Position numbers and translations under genes: made by a program. Shown here one piece after another: positions 1 through 11,710 of a DNA stretch of 64,000 bases (positions are counted from its first letter, which is position 1; each line of letters begins with the position of its first letter). The notes beneath the pieces were generated by a model, which was not told where the DNA came from, made no database searches, and was given only the letters and a program-made list of their open reading frames with translations. The stretch is taken from the NCBI GenBank assembly GCA_963693315.1, contig OY856188.1:185470487-185534486 (forward strand), in the 5' to 3' direction. Origin of the DNA: Diogma glabrata. Lineage: Eukaryota; Arthropoda; Insecta; Diptera; Cylindrotomidae.

Positions 1-1564
1 GTTTTGTCACTCAAAGTTCATCCGCCAGCCTTATGAAAAAATTGTAATTTTTTCAATTCCTTTTTCATGACTAGACGTACTGGAATCAATGGGTACTGGA
101 AGGTACAGAACTAATCAATAAACAGGAAGGAATGTTTTTATCAGAAATCTCCCTTAATTAATCAATTCTGTGATATATTTCAAGGGTAAAATGTGTAGTT
201 GAAACAACAAAAATTCCCACTTACGGGTTACGCTAGAATCTTTACTGACATGACATCGTCCTTTAAACTTATTTTCAGATATGAACGTGTTTTCAATTAC
301 AAACATTCTAAAACATTTTTTCCGTGTAAAAACTTTCTCGTTAATAATTGAAAACTTATCTTACGACATTTAATATTTCCCCATCAACTCAAAATTTCTT
401 AAAGTACTAATAATTACGACGTGACAAAGCTATAAATATATAAATAAGTTTTGTGAAACAGAGGAACAAATTTTCATTTCCTAAAGAAAACAGAAATAAA
501 ATATATACAGAAAAAACGAAATAACCAAAAGTGCAGTAAATAAATTACAAAGACTTTAGTTTGTAGATATGTTTATGTGCTTGGAGAAATCCCAAAACTT
601 AACTAAAATAACAATCAAATGCTTCTTCATATGTTAACATGTTTTCCAGTTTAGGGGTTACAATAAAAATCTAAACTCCATTTTAATGCAATTGAATTTC
701 AATTTGTATGGTTATAGTGTCTTTAAACTTAAAATGTGGTTCTATAAAATTATGAAACAAAAAATTAAACAATGAATCAGTAGTGCAAGTTTTTGTATTA
801 GTAATAAGGAAACCTGGAAAATTAGCGGTTGAGTCATTCTAATTTTTATTGATGGATGGTTGAAAAAAAAATGAGCAATTGAAAATGATTAACAAATAAA
901 TTCAAAACGTTTTGTTCGAAAAGGGATCTTTCGATTACTCGTTTGTTTTTCATGCACACTTAGTTAGAACACAGTCTTAACTAAAAATAAAGCGTTTTAA
1001 ATGATTCTGAATTTTGTGAGCAATTGAACTCAACTAACTAAAGACGTAATTTGATTTTTTTTTACGTGTTTCGGTTGAGGATTCGACTCGTAACCTTATC
1101 AATGCCAGTGAGTTCAAATCCTTTGGCAGACACGCTATCCACTTCGGAACCAATGCGATGATATTGCGAAGTTGAAACCACTCATTTACTTAAATTGAAT
1201 TCTCAACTGTCATTATAGACTCCTGTTTTTCGGAAATGTTTTAACATTATTTGGGGATTTGATAAATGATCTTTAATATTGTTGAATTCCAATTCTAATT
1301 AAACATTAAATTTTTTTTTGTACATGCACAACACATGCACAAAAAATATCCAATTTTGTTCTAAAATAAAATAAACGAAAAATATATACATATTTCACAC
1401 ATATGCCTACAAAATATTTTTCATTCTTCGAAATAGTATCTGTCACATGCGAAAATATTTGCTGCACGCGAAAAAAATATGTAAATCTTTGCAACATTTA
1501 AATTAATACATTTTCAAATTGTTAAATATTTTAATATTATTTGTTCTTTAAAATTTTTTTTTTT
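1..1564. other. AT-rich non-coding DNA
   Basis: No coherent coding region is visible on either strand. Short open frames here are AT-rich and show no recognisable domain. The only structured item is a tRNA-like segment at 1070-1160, listed separately. Confidence 0.6.
1070..1160 (-). repeat. tRNA-like (SINE head) segment
   Basis: On the minus strand a box-A-like stretch (GAAGTGGATAGCG, about 1133-1145) is followed by a box-B-like stretch (GGTTACGAGTCGAATCC, 1079-1095). This is the arrangement of an internal RNA polymerase III promoter. The same two words, nearly unchanged, occur at 41474-41550. No full cloverleaf could be drawn with confidence, so it is more likely a tRNA-derived SINE head or a decayed tRNA pseudogene than a working tRNA. 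Confidence 0.45.
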
Positions 1565-3025
1565 TAGCAGAAAATCAGGAAACCGCTGCGTCATCCGATC
1601 CAAAAACCTTTACGCTGACCGAAGACCAGCTTAAGGCACTGGTCGCAGAGTAGGTCGCAGTCGCTCTGAAAGAAAAAAAAATACTGGAGGTATTTCTGTA
1701 AACCCACCAATCATCTTCAACTTCTGCTGCGTCTTCCCCACCTCTCCAAGTTAGAACTTCTTCGGCAGATACGCAACAAATAAACCATGTTGCACCCAAA
1801 GTCCCTTCTTTCTGGTCTGATATTCTAGATTGATGGTTCACAATCCTAGAAGGGCAATTCTCGTTGGGAAATATCAGGTCCCAACAAACTAAGGAAAGCC
1901 ATGTACTTAGTATAATTACTCCCTCTCTGGCAACAATAGTCAGAAATATCTTGGTTGAACCCGGCCAAGCTCGACCTTAATATAGGGTCTTATAGCCCGC
2001 CTATCCGGCAGCGCGTCAGATCGCATACACAAAGTGTTACGCAGTATGGTCCTTAGGGATCAAAAGTCCTCACAAATACCCCCGGATATGACTGCCAAAA
2101 CCCAGAAAACTTTTACAGAGGTAGCTCTAAAAGTCCTTTGGGTTAAAAATTTCTACCTGCTGTCCGCGCTGCTATCACTATCGTCGATGAGGAATAACCG
2201 AATTACCGAAGACGGCCGCGATAGCAGATAACGTCCTCAAAGCCATAAGAGGTTCGTCAATACATGCGGTATCTAACCCTACCGCTTCTTCTGCCTCAAG
2301 TGAGGTTATAGCATTTGTCGAACAATTTAAATAATTGAAAGCACAAAACGTACATCCAACCTTCTCAACATAATCGGAGTAGATCCAAGGATCGAAATGA
2401 ATTTCGCGATCGCAATTTTCCAGGTCCAGGTCGAGCATGCAAATGTTTGATGGTATTTGCTACTACCATCACTATTAAAAGAAAAAGAGATACAAAAAAA
2501 TGCGATCCTGAGGGTAAACATTATTCTAATCACTCAAATTCCTCTGTCTTGACATCTTCAAAAAAAACAATTAGACTCTTCATATGTGACGGCGTGTGAT
2601 GAAATTTCTTCGTTAATACATGTGCTGAAGTGTCTGTTATTCCCGCAACTGTTGAGCAAAAACTCCCAAGGAAATCAGACTTCTTTTTTTACGCAGCTAA
2701 CGCGACTAAGGTTAACACTTATGGTACACCGCCTCTTAATTTAAACCTATGTCACAGACGATCATTCTGTCAGACTTTTGTAAAGCCTATTTTACCATTC
2801 CCATTCTTGGAGCTGATTTCCAAAATATTGAATATTGAAACAAACGATCCTACCGTTTCGACGACTTGCTCCAGACAAATTGGAAATTACAGACAGAACT
2901 TGATGTAATGCTATCCCAAGGCATTTGCCATCTAACAGTCCTTGGACCTCTTCTCTCCATCTCGTTGAAAAGAAGAACGGCGGGTGGAGACCAAGGCACT
3001 TGGTGCGTTGTCCAGTAAAAAATTA
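1565..3025 (+). pseudogene. Gypsy/Ty3-like gag-protease-RT relic
   Basis: This is a heavily frameshifted Gypsy-type polyprotein. Near 1790-1870 the frames read like a Gypsy capsid (PSFWSDI, then WFTILEGQFSLGN after a stop). Near 2034-2160 they resemble the later capsid segment (LRSMVLRDQKSSQI). At 2612-2650 the retropepsin motif is present as NTCAEVSVIP instead of DTGAEVSVIP, so the catalytic Asp and the following Gly are lost. At 2885-3000 the start of the RT is visible (DVMLSQGIC, then EKKNG.WRP across a frame change). RT core, RNase H and integrase are absent. No LTR was found. It ends abruptly where the Penelope relic begins. It cannot encode functional protein. Confidence 0.7.
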
Positions 3026-3049
3026 ACGATTGTTGGACACCCCTTAGTT

Positions 3050-4310
3050 TCTTTTCTATCCGATAAGATCTTTTAGTTTATTCTGGCTATTGTTCACAAT
3101 GGTAATATTGGATTTTTTGAAAATTCTCTGCAATTTATTGTTGATTTCTTTATTGTACGGTAATGCTATTCTTAATGGTATTTGTTTGGACGGGATTAAG
3201 CTTCGTGATGTTTTGTATCCGACTTTGCCGACGTATTTTGTTGTAAATATTGTTAACAAACTCGTTGCTGTAACCGTTTCTTCTTGCGATATTCTTGATG
3301 TTGTTCAACTCCTTGATATGGTTTTTCTTTGATAGTGGAATGGTGAAAATTCTATGGATTGAATTAAAGGCTGCTGCTTTGTGCTGTTGGTTATGGTAAG
3401 AATCTTTTGAAATGTATTGTAGGTTGTTGGTTGATTTTCTCAAAATTTCCAATTCAATTTTGTTGTTGAATCTTATCAGTGTCAGGTCCAAAAAAGATAT
3501 TTTGTTATTTAATTCCGGATCGTGGGTGAATTTGATGCTGGACTATTGATACGAATACGATACGAAAATCTCTGCTAACTGATCAATCTTAATCACTGCA
3601 AACACATCATCAACGTAACGGTACCAAACCCTGGGAAAATCCTTGTAGGTAGTTTTTTTTTCTAATTCATTTCCAAATTTGACATAAATAAGTTTGCGAG
3701 AAATGGTGAGAGGGAATGTCCCATTGCCATTCCTTCCGTTTGTTGGTAAAACATGGATTGAAATTGGAAATATGTTTGTTTAACACAAAAGGAAGTCATA
3801 ATCGTATATTTTATAGTTGCTTCGGTAGAAACTTTTGATTTTATTTTCCTAATATATCTAAAACTATTTCAACCGGAACAGATGAAAACAAGGATGTTAC
3901 ATCAAAAGAGACCATGATTTCGTCTTCATATAGTTCCAGGTTTTAAATTTGTTGTGAGAATTCAATTGAGTTTTTGATATAGAGTCCCGTTGGTGGTGTT
4001 AACTCTGAAAACTGTTTTACCAACCATTTTGAGAGGTTGTAAGTTGGGCTCGAGATGTTGGATACAATTGGTCGCATCTTATTTCCAGGTTTATGGATGT
4101 TTGGTAGCCCATATATATTACTGGTATCCTTGGTATTGATGGAATTAGGTTACATAAAGGTGTTTTTGAGAATATTTCCGTATGGTTTTCCCCTTTTATT
4201 TCCCTGGTTTTAGTAATTAATTTACTCAGAGGGTTTTTTACTTCCTTATTGAACTCAAAAGAAGGAAATATTAAATCCAGAATGTTTAATCTCATTTAAT
4301 AATTAGTTTA
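3050..4310 (-). pseudogene. Penelope-like element RT relic
   Basis: Reading the minus strand from 4310 downward, the pieces match the order of a Penelope-like RT. They are CNLIPSIPRI and IHKPGNKMRPIVSN-like text near 4050-4150, FDVTSLFSSVP near 3870-3900, the catalytic box YVDD at 3606-3617 inside WYRYVDDVFA, then FLDLTLIRFNN, KAAAFNSIHR and IPLSKKNHIKEL at 3300-3490, and the thumb down to NKLKDLIG at 3056. Several frameshifts separate them. The GIY-YIG endonuclease that normally follows is missing, because the minus strand runs straight into the Gypsy relic. Penelope elements are a distinct retroelement class related to telomerase; family assignment rests on motif order. Confidence 0.8.
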
Positions 4311-5189
4311 GTCCATTCATAAATTTAAATTTTTTTATAATTATTAAGACATCCACCCCCTTTTTCACCTTTTATTGTTATTTCATAATTTTTTATTAGC
4401 TTTTACATTTGTCATAGCATTTAAGTAATTGTAGGTTTATTGTTTTGTACATGAAGGTATAAGATTTTATAAGGATAACTTTTTGTATATAACCATATTG
4501 TAACGTACTCTAAAATTTAGACATATTTTAAATAAACTTTTATTTATTATAAAAATATATAAAAGAAATTTTAATTAAGTTTTGATATATACTACTGTCG
4601 ATGAAAGCATAGCTTTTGAAATGCGTATATACTATAGTATATAAAAACTATTAGTTAACAAAAAAATTGGCGATTTTATTTTAATTTATCAGTGAAATTT
4701 ATTACTAACTTTAAGGTTATTCTCCATTAGTTTTTTTTTCTCGTCTTTTTTATTTTGTGAAATAGAAGATATAAAAATAATATAAGTGCGAAAGAAAAAT
4801 AGATGAAGACTTTTTATTTATTCCGTGAATTTTTTTTACTTTCCATGACTTTTGCAAAAAAGTGTTATACTATATGTACTATAAAAAAGTGTTCTACTAT
4901 AAAAAAAAAACAAGGTTGGCAAATATCATGATATTTATATAAATATAAAAATATTTGATATATCAGATATATATCCGATATATATCATGTTCTGAGATTT
5001 ATTTTTGAATAAGTTGTTTATCTTAAATATTATTCAATATATGGCCCTTTCCACACTTGTATGCAGTGCAGCGCATTACCTCTTTGCCTATAAACTAAAT
5101 TCAAATATGGCAGCTCCAATTTAGTTTATCGGCAATTGATCAAGCCTATTCGTCTATATCTTCAATTGCACAAGTCCAAATGACGAATA
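4311..5189. other. AT-rich spacer with palindromic ATATC cluster
   Basis: No gene is visible. The stretch 4915-4995 holds closely spaced palindromic words (ATATCATGATAT, GATATATC, ATATATCC), preceded by AGGTTGGCAAATATC, which could be the end of a small hAT-type MITE. A comparable palindromic cluster lies at 60740-60946. Confidence 0.45.
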
Positions 5190-6253
5190 CCCTGACTTGC
5201 TTTAACTTGTTTATTTGGTCAAATTGCATCATCAATATCTATACAATTTTGTACAACTGGTCCAGTAATGGTCCATTGCTGGCGACCAGCAATGCAGCAA
5301 TGGTAGTGTTCTGGCAACCATAACTGGACCATAAACATCATGTAACTGTATGATAACTTGGAACAATAAATGACTGCAATGCAATTTCCCATACAAGGTT
5401 ATACAACTGGTCCAGAAATGGTCAATTACTGCCGAACAGTAATTCAACAATGGCCGGGTACTGGCAACCATGACGCATAGTCCTTGCAACTATGACTCGA
5501 TCATTAACATAATTTTACTTGTTCATAACTTCGGATAATAAATGGCTGCCATTTATTTGCCAGAGAGAAAAACAGCAATGGCCCATACAAGGTTGTACAA
5601 CTGGCCCAGTAACAGACCAATAATGATGACCAGTATTGCAGCAATGATCGTAAACTGGCAACCATGGCAGGGTCATTTAAAAAAAATAAAATATTATCAT
5701 ATGTAAATTTAAATAAATTAAATACAAAATATTTAAAATAAAGTAAAATTGTTCAGAGAAAAAAAATTTAAAACTTATACCAATTTAACATTACATATTA
5801 TCAGTCTTTCAGTAGAGGTGCGATAATTAAACTATAGGTGAAATTTTTGGAAATTTTTTTATGGATAACACTCAAGTGTATTTTAACCAAATGACGAAGA
5901 TCGGCCAATTTATGGTCCGGTACTGGCCCAATAACAATAGCCAATTGATGTTAACCATTAACGTGCCATTACTTAGCCATTTAAAGTAAACTCAACTGGT
6001 TATATTCTATAAACCGTAGATCGGATGATTCATGGTTTCAGCAATGGCACAATAACAATAGCCACGTATTGTTTACCATTTATGGGCTAGTGCTTAACCA
6101 TTCAAAGGTAACTAAAAACTGGCTATTTTCGGTTAACCTTAGATCTGCCGATGAATGGTTCTAGTACAGGCCCAATAACAAAAGTCAAGTCCTGTTAACT
6201 ATTAATGGACTAGTGCTTGGTCGTATTTCAAATTCTGAAATACTCTGCTTGGG
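5190..6253. mobile_element. Word-array inverted-repeat element (copy I)
   Basis: The arms consist of degenerate copies of self-complementary words. The left arm (5226-5690) repeats ACTGGTCCAGTAATGG and GCAGCAATGG types. The right arm (5895-6225) is three units of about 120 bp containing GGCCCAATAACAATAGCC and ACCATTAATGGGC types. Between them lies a core (5815-5893) shared with elements at 17.6 and 48.15 kb. The right end is CTCTGCTTGGG followed by TA. The left end is less sure: a TACCCTGACTTGC at 5188 fits a TA target and a CCC start. No protein is encoded, so it is presumably moved by a transposase supplied elsewhere. Confidence 0.5.
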
Positions 6254-6563
6254 TAGTCATTCCATTACACCATTGGTGGTGTATTTCTGAACTAAGAATG
6301 AAATACACATTTTGAAAAAGGTGTAGATTCAGTAAAAAGCGCCATTACAAATGGAATGAAGACTGAAATAATTATATTTAAATAAGGAAATATACGCTTC
6401 TTCTCTTTGGTGGTTGTAGTAACGTTTACTTACCTAAAAATCGATGGTCAAGCATAAATTAGCTAGGTGATGACTGATGAGGTGCATTTAAAGCCCAGTC
6501 TCTTCTTCGATAAAATTTCTTAACTTCTAAGGGTTGCTCTAGCTTAAGATTTACTTCAAGTTT
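6254..6563. other. Small hairpin and spacer
   Basis: The first 115 bp form a hairpin-like unit: GTCATTCCATTACACC near 6256 is mirrored by AATGGAATGAAGAC near 6360, with an inner mirror GTGTATTTC / GAAATACAC. This may be a miniature transposon. The remainder has no visible gene or repeat. Confidence 0.4.
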
Positions 6564-6895
6564 CCCAAGCAGGGTTTGCCGGACTCTAAAATACGGCCAA
6601 GCACTGGCCCATTAATGGTAAACAGTACTTTGATACTGTTATTGGGCCAGTACTAGAACCATTCTTCGGCCGATCTATGGTTTTCAGAACAGAGCCAATA
6701 TTAGTTACCTTTGAATGGCCAAGCACTGGCCAAATAATGGTAAACAATACTTGGCTATTGTTATTGGGCCATTGCTGGAACCATAAATCGGCCGATATTC
6801 GGTTTATAGAAAATAACCAGTACACTTTAGTTTAAATGGCCAAGCAATGGCTCGTTAATGGCTAACTTTAATTGGTTTTTCCGCAGGAGGGATCG
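6564..6895. mobile_element. Word-array inverted-repeat element (copy II)
   Basis: It begins CCCAAGCAGGGTTTGCC, resembling the outward end of copy I. It contains units of about 120 bp that are the reverse complement of the right arm of copy I: GCACTGGCCCATTAATGG, TTATTGGGCCAGTACT and AATCGGCCGAT recur at about 6598, 6725 and 6845. The two arrays therefore face each other as a large inverted repeat around 6226-6563. The right boundary is not resolved. Confidence 0.5.
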
Positions 6896-7094
6896 ATTTT
6901 GATCGATTATGATCAATGTGGATCTACGAGTCTGACTACCCTGCGTACTCCAGTTCATGCCATTGCCATATGAGTTAGCGGGAGATATCACATACCACTG
7001 GCAATGGCAGGAGATATCATTAGCCAAGATGATATCTTAGGGTGCTGGCGAACGAACTATTAGTCAACGGCAGCACTTCCAGTATTAGCTGATG

Positions 7095-8244
7095 TAAGAT
7101 GAGATGTTATGGTGTTGAAGAGCAACTTATTTCTTGGATTCAAAACTTTTTAACTGGGAGAGAGTTTCGAGTAAATATCGATGGGATATCATCGGAAACA
7201 TTTTCTACCAACGCAGGAGTGCCTCAAGTCTCCCACCTTTTTTATTATATATATCAACGACTTGTTAGATTCCACCGTTCATTCCATTCATAGTTTCGCC
7301 GATGATAGTACGCTACATGCATCCCATGAAACACAAAGGCAACGGGCATCTGATGTTATTAATAACCATAGATCTAATTTGACGGATTCCTTAAACTCTG
7401 ATCTTAAAACAATTTTGGAATGGGGTCATACAAACAGTGTAGAATTCAATGCAAGTAAAACACAGTTTTGCCACTTTACAAGATCATCTACATCTAACCC
7501 TTTTCCATCAAAATTTGATTTTAACGATCTAGAAGAAAAGGAATATATCAAACTGTTGGGGGTTGAAAACGATATGAAATGGAATACTCACATTTTCAAT
7601 CTTGCTAAGAGCGCGGTTCAAAAGTTAGGATACCTAGGGCGTTGTCGTAAGTTTTTCAATAGCGAACAGCTTCTTTTAACATATAAATCATTTATTCGCC
7701 CCTGCATGGAGTATTGTTCTCACATATGGGGTGGTGCATACCCAACCTCTTTAATATGTCTAGACACTGTCCAACGGAAAGCAATTAAATTGATCGGCAA
7801 TTCAAATCTTACAAACGAGCTTGATTCGTTACAGCATAGAAGAAATGTCGCTGATTTGACGATATTTTACAAATACATTATGAATGAGTACTCTTCAGAG
7901 GAGATCAAATCAATACTACCCGAACCCGCTATTTTTTATCGTTCAACCAGAGCATCAGCCATGGCCCACCCATTCACCGTTCAAATAACAAAATGTAGAA
8001 CTGTCGCCTTTCAACGTGACTTTTTCAACCGTGTTTCTTATCTTTGGAATTCCTTGCGCTTATAGGTTTTCCCTGATTATTTTAGTCCCCAACTTTTTAA
8101 AGTCCATGTCCACCAATTTCTTAAAGAAACAAATCCATTTCCACAATCCACAGTTGGCATGGTATCTTCGGATATTCAGAGACGTTAATTTATAATTTAT
8201 TTAAATTAACACTAAACATGTCTAAACTAATAAAAAAAAAAAAA
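7095..8244 (+). pseudogene. LINE RT 3' half, FADDST clade (family 2)
   Basis: This is a 5'-truncated non-LTR retrotransposon. From 7099 the frame gives a palm segment ending AGVPQ. A small deletion then shifts the frame, and from about 7215 the reading continues SPTFFIIYINDL with the catalytic box FADDST near 7300. It runs through the thumb and C-terminal region (KSFIRPCMEYCSHIWGG, SLQHRRNVADL, FFNRVSYLWNSL) to a stop at 8065. A 3' UTR follows and ends in an A-run at 8231-8244. The 3' UTR closely matches the fragment at 29680-30150, so the two are one family. The truncation and frameshift make it dead. The clade resembles CR1/Jockey-group LINEs; finer placement needs a tree. Confidence 0.85.
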
Positions 8245-8589
8245 GCTGGGCAGCGTTCCGTAATGGTACCGCTCATTAGCTCTTCCGAGGTTTCAGACCA
8301 ACACATAATTATGAGTGGGCTTTGTGCCTCGATTGAGGTGGTGAGCGGTTCGTCTGGGGTTCGCCGCATCAGCTGGATTATTAACAATTAGTTTTATTTT
8401 GTTTTCTGCAAATTTCTCACAATTTGTTTTGCACTTATTACTTTGTTATTATTTCTTCATCTTATCATGAAATATTGGCATATGTCATATTTAAGATTTT
8501 TTGCTTAGTTATCCATTCTTTAATAAAACATAAAAAATAAAATAAACCTTTTGATATTTATATTACAGTACAACATAAAATACATAAGT
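8245..8589. other. Spacer
   Basis: A relatively GC-rich stretch (8245-8390) is open on both strands but shows no recognisable domain. It may be flanking DNA or an old LINE 5' part. The rest is AT-rich with nothing visible. Confidence 0.4.
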
Positions 8590-10353
8590 CTGCAAGTGGT
8601 AAAGCAAATATGCGCAATCTACCCGCCATAAAGCGGCATGTCCACGGTATTTGCAGGGACAACACATATATGAATCAATAAAAAATTTTAAAATACATGT
8701 TCAAACAAAACATCTGCGGATTGAACGCTAACCATGACCACGTGCAACATCATCTTGAGCACGACAAACCGAAGATTCTATTCCTTACATAAACACAAGT
8801 TTCTGAAAATTTTCTCTTTATAGAATCGCTTAATTCCAGATATGAATGGCTTGAATCAGCTTTCAAACTCCATCAGGGCGTATGCGCATTAATTCATGAG
8901 AGCGTTGCGTATATTTCCAAATTTTGAACTACACGGTGAAGGCTTCAATACAATGGTTTTAAAGATTTGTCTTCCAGAAATGACTTTTTTTACAATAGCT
9001 TTATACCGGTCCCCAACAAACGTAACCCAAACTTTTTTAATTTACTGACAAAAATTGTGGACGAGATTAAAGTCCCCTAATTGTGAAGTTATCGTTACCG
9101 GTGACATCAACGTCCACAACAAATCATGGTTGAAATTCTCCAAACCGACCGACGATGTTGAGAATAGTGGAAAAATGGCAGAAATTTTTGCCGCGTCTCA
9201 GGACCTATCCTAAATTGTTAAAAGCCCAACTTTCACTCCCTGTAATGGCGGTGAAAATAGTTTACTTTTAGATCTCTATCTTACCACAATGCCAGATATT
9301 ACGAGTGTCGATGTAGCGAAAGGTAGTATTGGAAATTCTGATCATTATTTAATTTCATCAGTTATCAAAACTGATTTATTTAAAACTACAGCTCCCAAAC
9401 CCCGTAAAATATTTCACTACTCAAAAATGGATAAAAGTGGTCTTTAAAATTTTTTCCATGGTTTCCCTTTCGACCGTCATTGTTTTTACACTGACAATGT
9501 AAATGTTTCTACTCAAAACTTTACAGAAACCATCCAATTTGCTATCAATAAATTGTTTGGGTTTTACTATCCCCATAGTAGAACCCAAACAAAAATACTT
9601 GTATTTGAAAGCTGCCAAAACGGCACTTAAGTAACCAAAACCTGGTCAATTTCAACTCTACCAAAACACAGCTGTTGATTGTTTCCAGATCAAAGACCGA
9701 GTTCTCCAAAGATATTTTATTCAGTATGTGTGATAAACCAATGAGTGGATGTAAAAACATTCGTTTATTGGGTGTCACAATTTCAAATGACCTACTCTGT
9801 AACGATCATGTAATGGCGATGGAAAAAAGCGCGTCTAAAAAACTCGGCCTCCTAAATAGATGCAAAAAAATTTTCACTCCGTACCAATTGCTCCATGTTT
9901 ATAAGTCCTATATTCGTCCCTGCATGGAGTACTGTTGTCAAGTTTGGGGTGCTGCTTCTGTTGCCCTCTTGGACTCTGTTCAAAAGCGGGCTATACGAAT
10001 TGTGGGTGATCGAGCTTTGACATCAAAGGTTGTAGGGGACAAACATCGTCGCACTGTTGCTGCCCTCGTTGTTTTTTACAAATATCGTCATCAACAGTAC
10101 TCAGATGAAATCAGCAGCATCATGCCTCAATCTTATTCTTACCCCCGTTCCACTTGGCAATCGGCTATTGCAAGTTTGCCGGAATCCATATTCCATAGTC
10201 TCAGGAGGCTTCAATCTGCAGAGGTTTAAAAAAAAGCGTTCATCAACGCCTTAGAACGCAAGTTGTTGTGGGACCTAGGTCTTAAAAGGTATTTATGTGT
10301 TGTTGTGACACATATTCTAAACCCTATAACACAATACTTTTTATTAAAAAAAA
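8590..10353 (+). pseudogene. Internally deleted LINE, FADDST clade (family 1, copy A)
   Basis: This copy keeps the endonuclease start that the copy at 61-64 kb lacks: NICGLNANHD from 8709 and ILFLT-T, where the catalytic Glu codon of the LTET motif has become TAA (8790-8792). Endonuclease text then runs to about 9420 with several frameshifts and stops. Near 9630 the sequence jumps from AAKTAL directly to NLVNFNSTKTQ, removing about 400 codons that include the RT palm and FADDST. The thumb and C-terminal part are readable at 9675-10229. The 3' UTR (GTGTTGTTGTGACACAT) and A-rich tail end at about 10353. Just upstream (8592-8680) a short H..C-rich stretch might be the tail of ORF1. It is dead. 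Confidence 0.85.
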
Positions 10354-10921
10354 AAATTGTTATTGTTATTAGGGCAGTAATGCAGCCATGGCCGATCTAT
10401 GTCAGTTGTTTAAAATTCACTAGACTAAAATTCATTTTAGAAATAGATGTTTGAAAAAATTTTCATCTTTAGTTTACTATTCGCTTCTCAACTGAAAGAC
10501 TATGGTAATAATGAGAAGGTTGGTATAAGTTACTTCGGTCTGAAAGACCTAAGTATTACATTCATGAGCCAAAAGTGAAATTCTTACCCCCACTTTTTTG
10601 ACATTTCTCGACGTTTTAGGACCTACTGATTCTAAAAAAAGGCACAAAATAAAATGTATGTCTGTCATTACCTACGATGCAGGGAAAACCGCTTGAGGGA
10701 TTTCAAAAATTCAAAAATAGGTATACTCAAGGGACAGGTCCGCTGTGTTCGATAACTGTACCGGAAGTGTGTCAAAAAAAAATCATTGTGTGTCAAAAAC
10801 AGCAAATTTTCATATTTTTGGCTTAAAAAACGTTCATTTTAAGTGATTACGAGTAGGATCATTGAATTTGGAGAAATCTTGATGGTAGGGATAGGTATGT
10901 GAGATCAAAAACTAGATTATT
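10354..10921. other. Non-coding spacer with scattered GTGTGTCAAAA words
   Basis: No gene. From 10775 the word GTGTGTCAAAAA appears repeatedly and grades into the tandem array that follows, suggesting a decayed earlier part of the same satellite-like repeat. Confidence 0.45.
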
Positions 10922-11290
10922 GCATTATAAGTTTGTCAAAAAAATGTTGTCAAGTGTGTCAAAAGAAAGATTTTTATTTATTTTTACCCAATTTTTTGAA
11001 AAAATATAATAATTATTTGTTTGAAATGAATTTTTATTATTACTATTGAGAATTATGGCATTATAAGTTTGTCAAAAAAATGTTGTCAAGTGTGTCAAAA
11101 GAAAGATTTTTATTTATTTTTTTACCCAATTTTTTGGAAAAAAATAAAATTAATTATTTTTTTGAAATGAAATTTTATTATTATTATTGAGAATTATGGC
11201 ATTATAAGTTTGTCAAAAAAATAATATCAAGTGTGTCAAAAAATGATTTCATTTATGTTTTTTAGCCAATTTTTTGGGAAAAAAAATGTA
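10922..11290 (+). repeat. Tandem repeat, 136-141 bp units
   Basis: Unit starts marked by GCATTATAAGTTTGTC occur at 10922, 11058 and 11199, giving periods of 136 and 141 bp. The third unit is partial. Each unit contains TTGTCAAGTGTGTCAAAAGA (or a variant) and an ACCCAATTTTTTG segment. The first two units are almost identical apart from small indels. It looks like a short satellite array or the internal repeats of a non-autonomous element. Confidence 0.85.
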
Positions 11291-11329
11291 GCTGTTTTTA
11301 TGACGTAAATGTAATTGAAAATGAAATTG

Positions 11330-11710
11330 GGGACATAGAAATTTTTGAATTTGTTATAGTTTTTGATATATATTTGAAATTTTGAAAAAAGTTTGTATTT
11401 GATTTTGTAATAATTTTTGCCATATTTTTAGAATTTTGAAAAATTTTAAATTTTTAATTTTATTATAATTTTTGGAATTTTGAAAAAACTTTCAATTTTT
11501 GATTTTGTAAAGATTTTTGCAATAATTTTAGAATTTTGAAAAAGAATGAATTTTTAAGAATTTGGTATTTAGAAAAGGTTGAAATATTTGATTTCATTCT
11601 AATTTTTAGAATATTTTTGGAATTTTAAAAAAAGTTTGAGTTTATTTAATTTTTACAATATTTTTGGAATTTTGAAAGACATATGAATTAGTGATTTTGT
11701 AATATTTTCT
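11330..11710 (+). repeat. Degenerate AT-rich repeat
   Basis: Imperfect units of roughly 60 bp recur, built on GGAATTTTGAAAAA followed by TTTTTGATTTTGTAAT-like text. They are visible at about 11375, 11430, 11475, 11530, 11615 and 11670. Composition is over 80% A+T, so part of the resemblance may be low complexity. Confidence 0.5.

Noticed and set aside
1070..1160. Functional tRNA gene
   Set aside because: Box A and box B are present, but no paired acceptor stem could be drawn, and the sequence recurs as a repeat.
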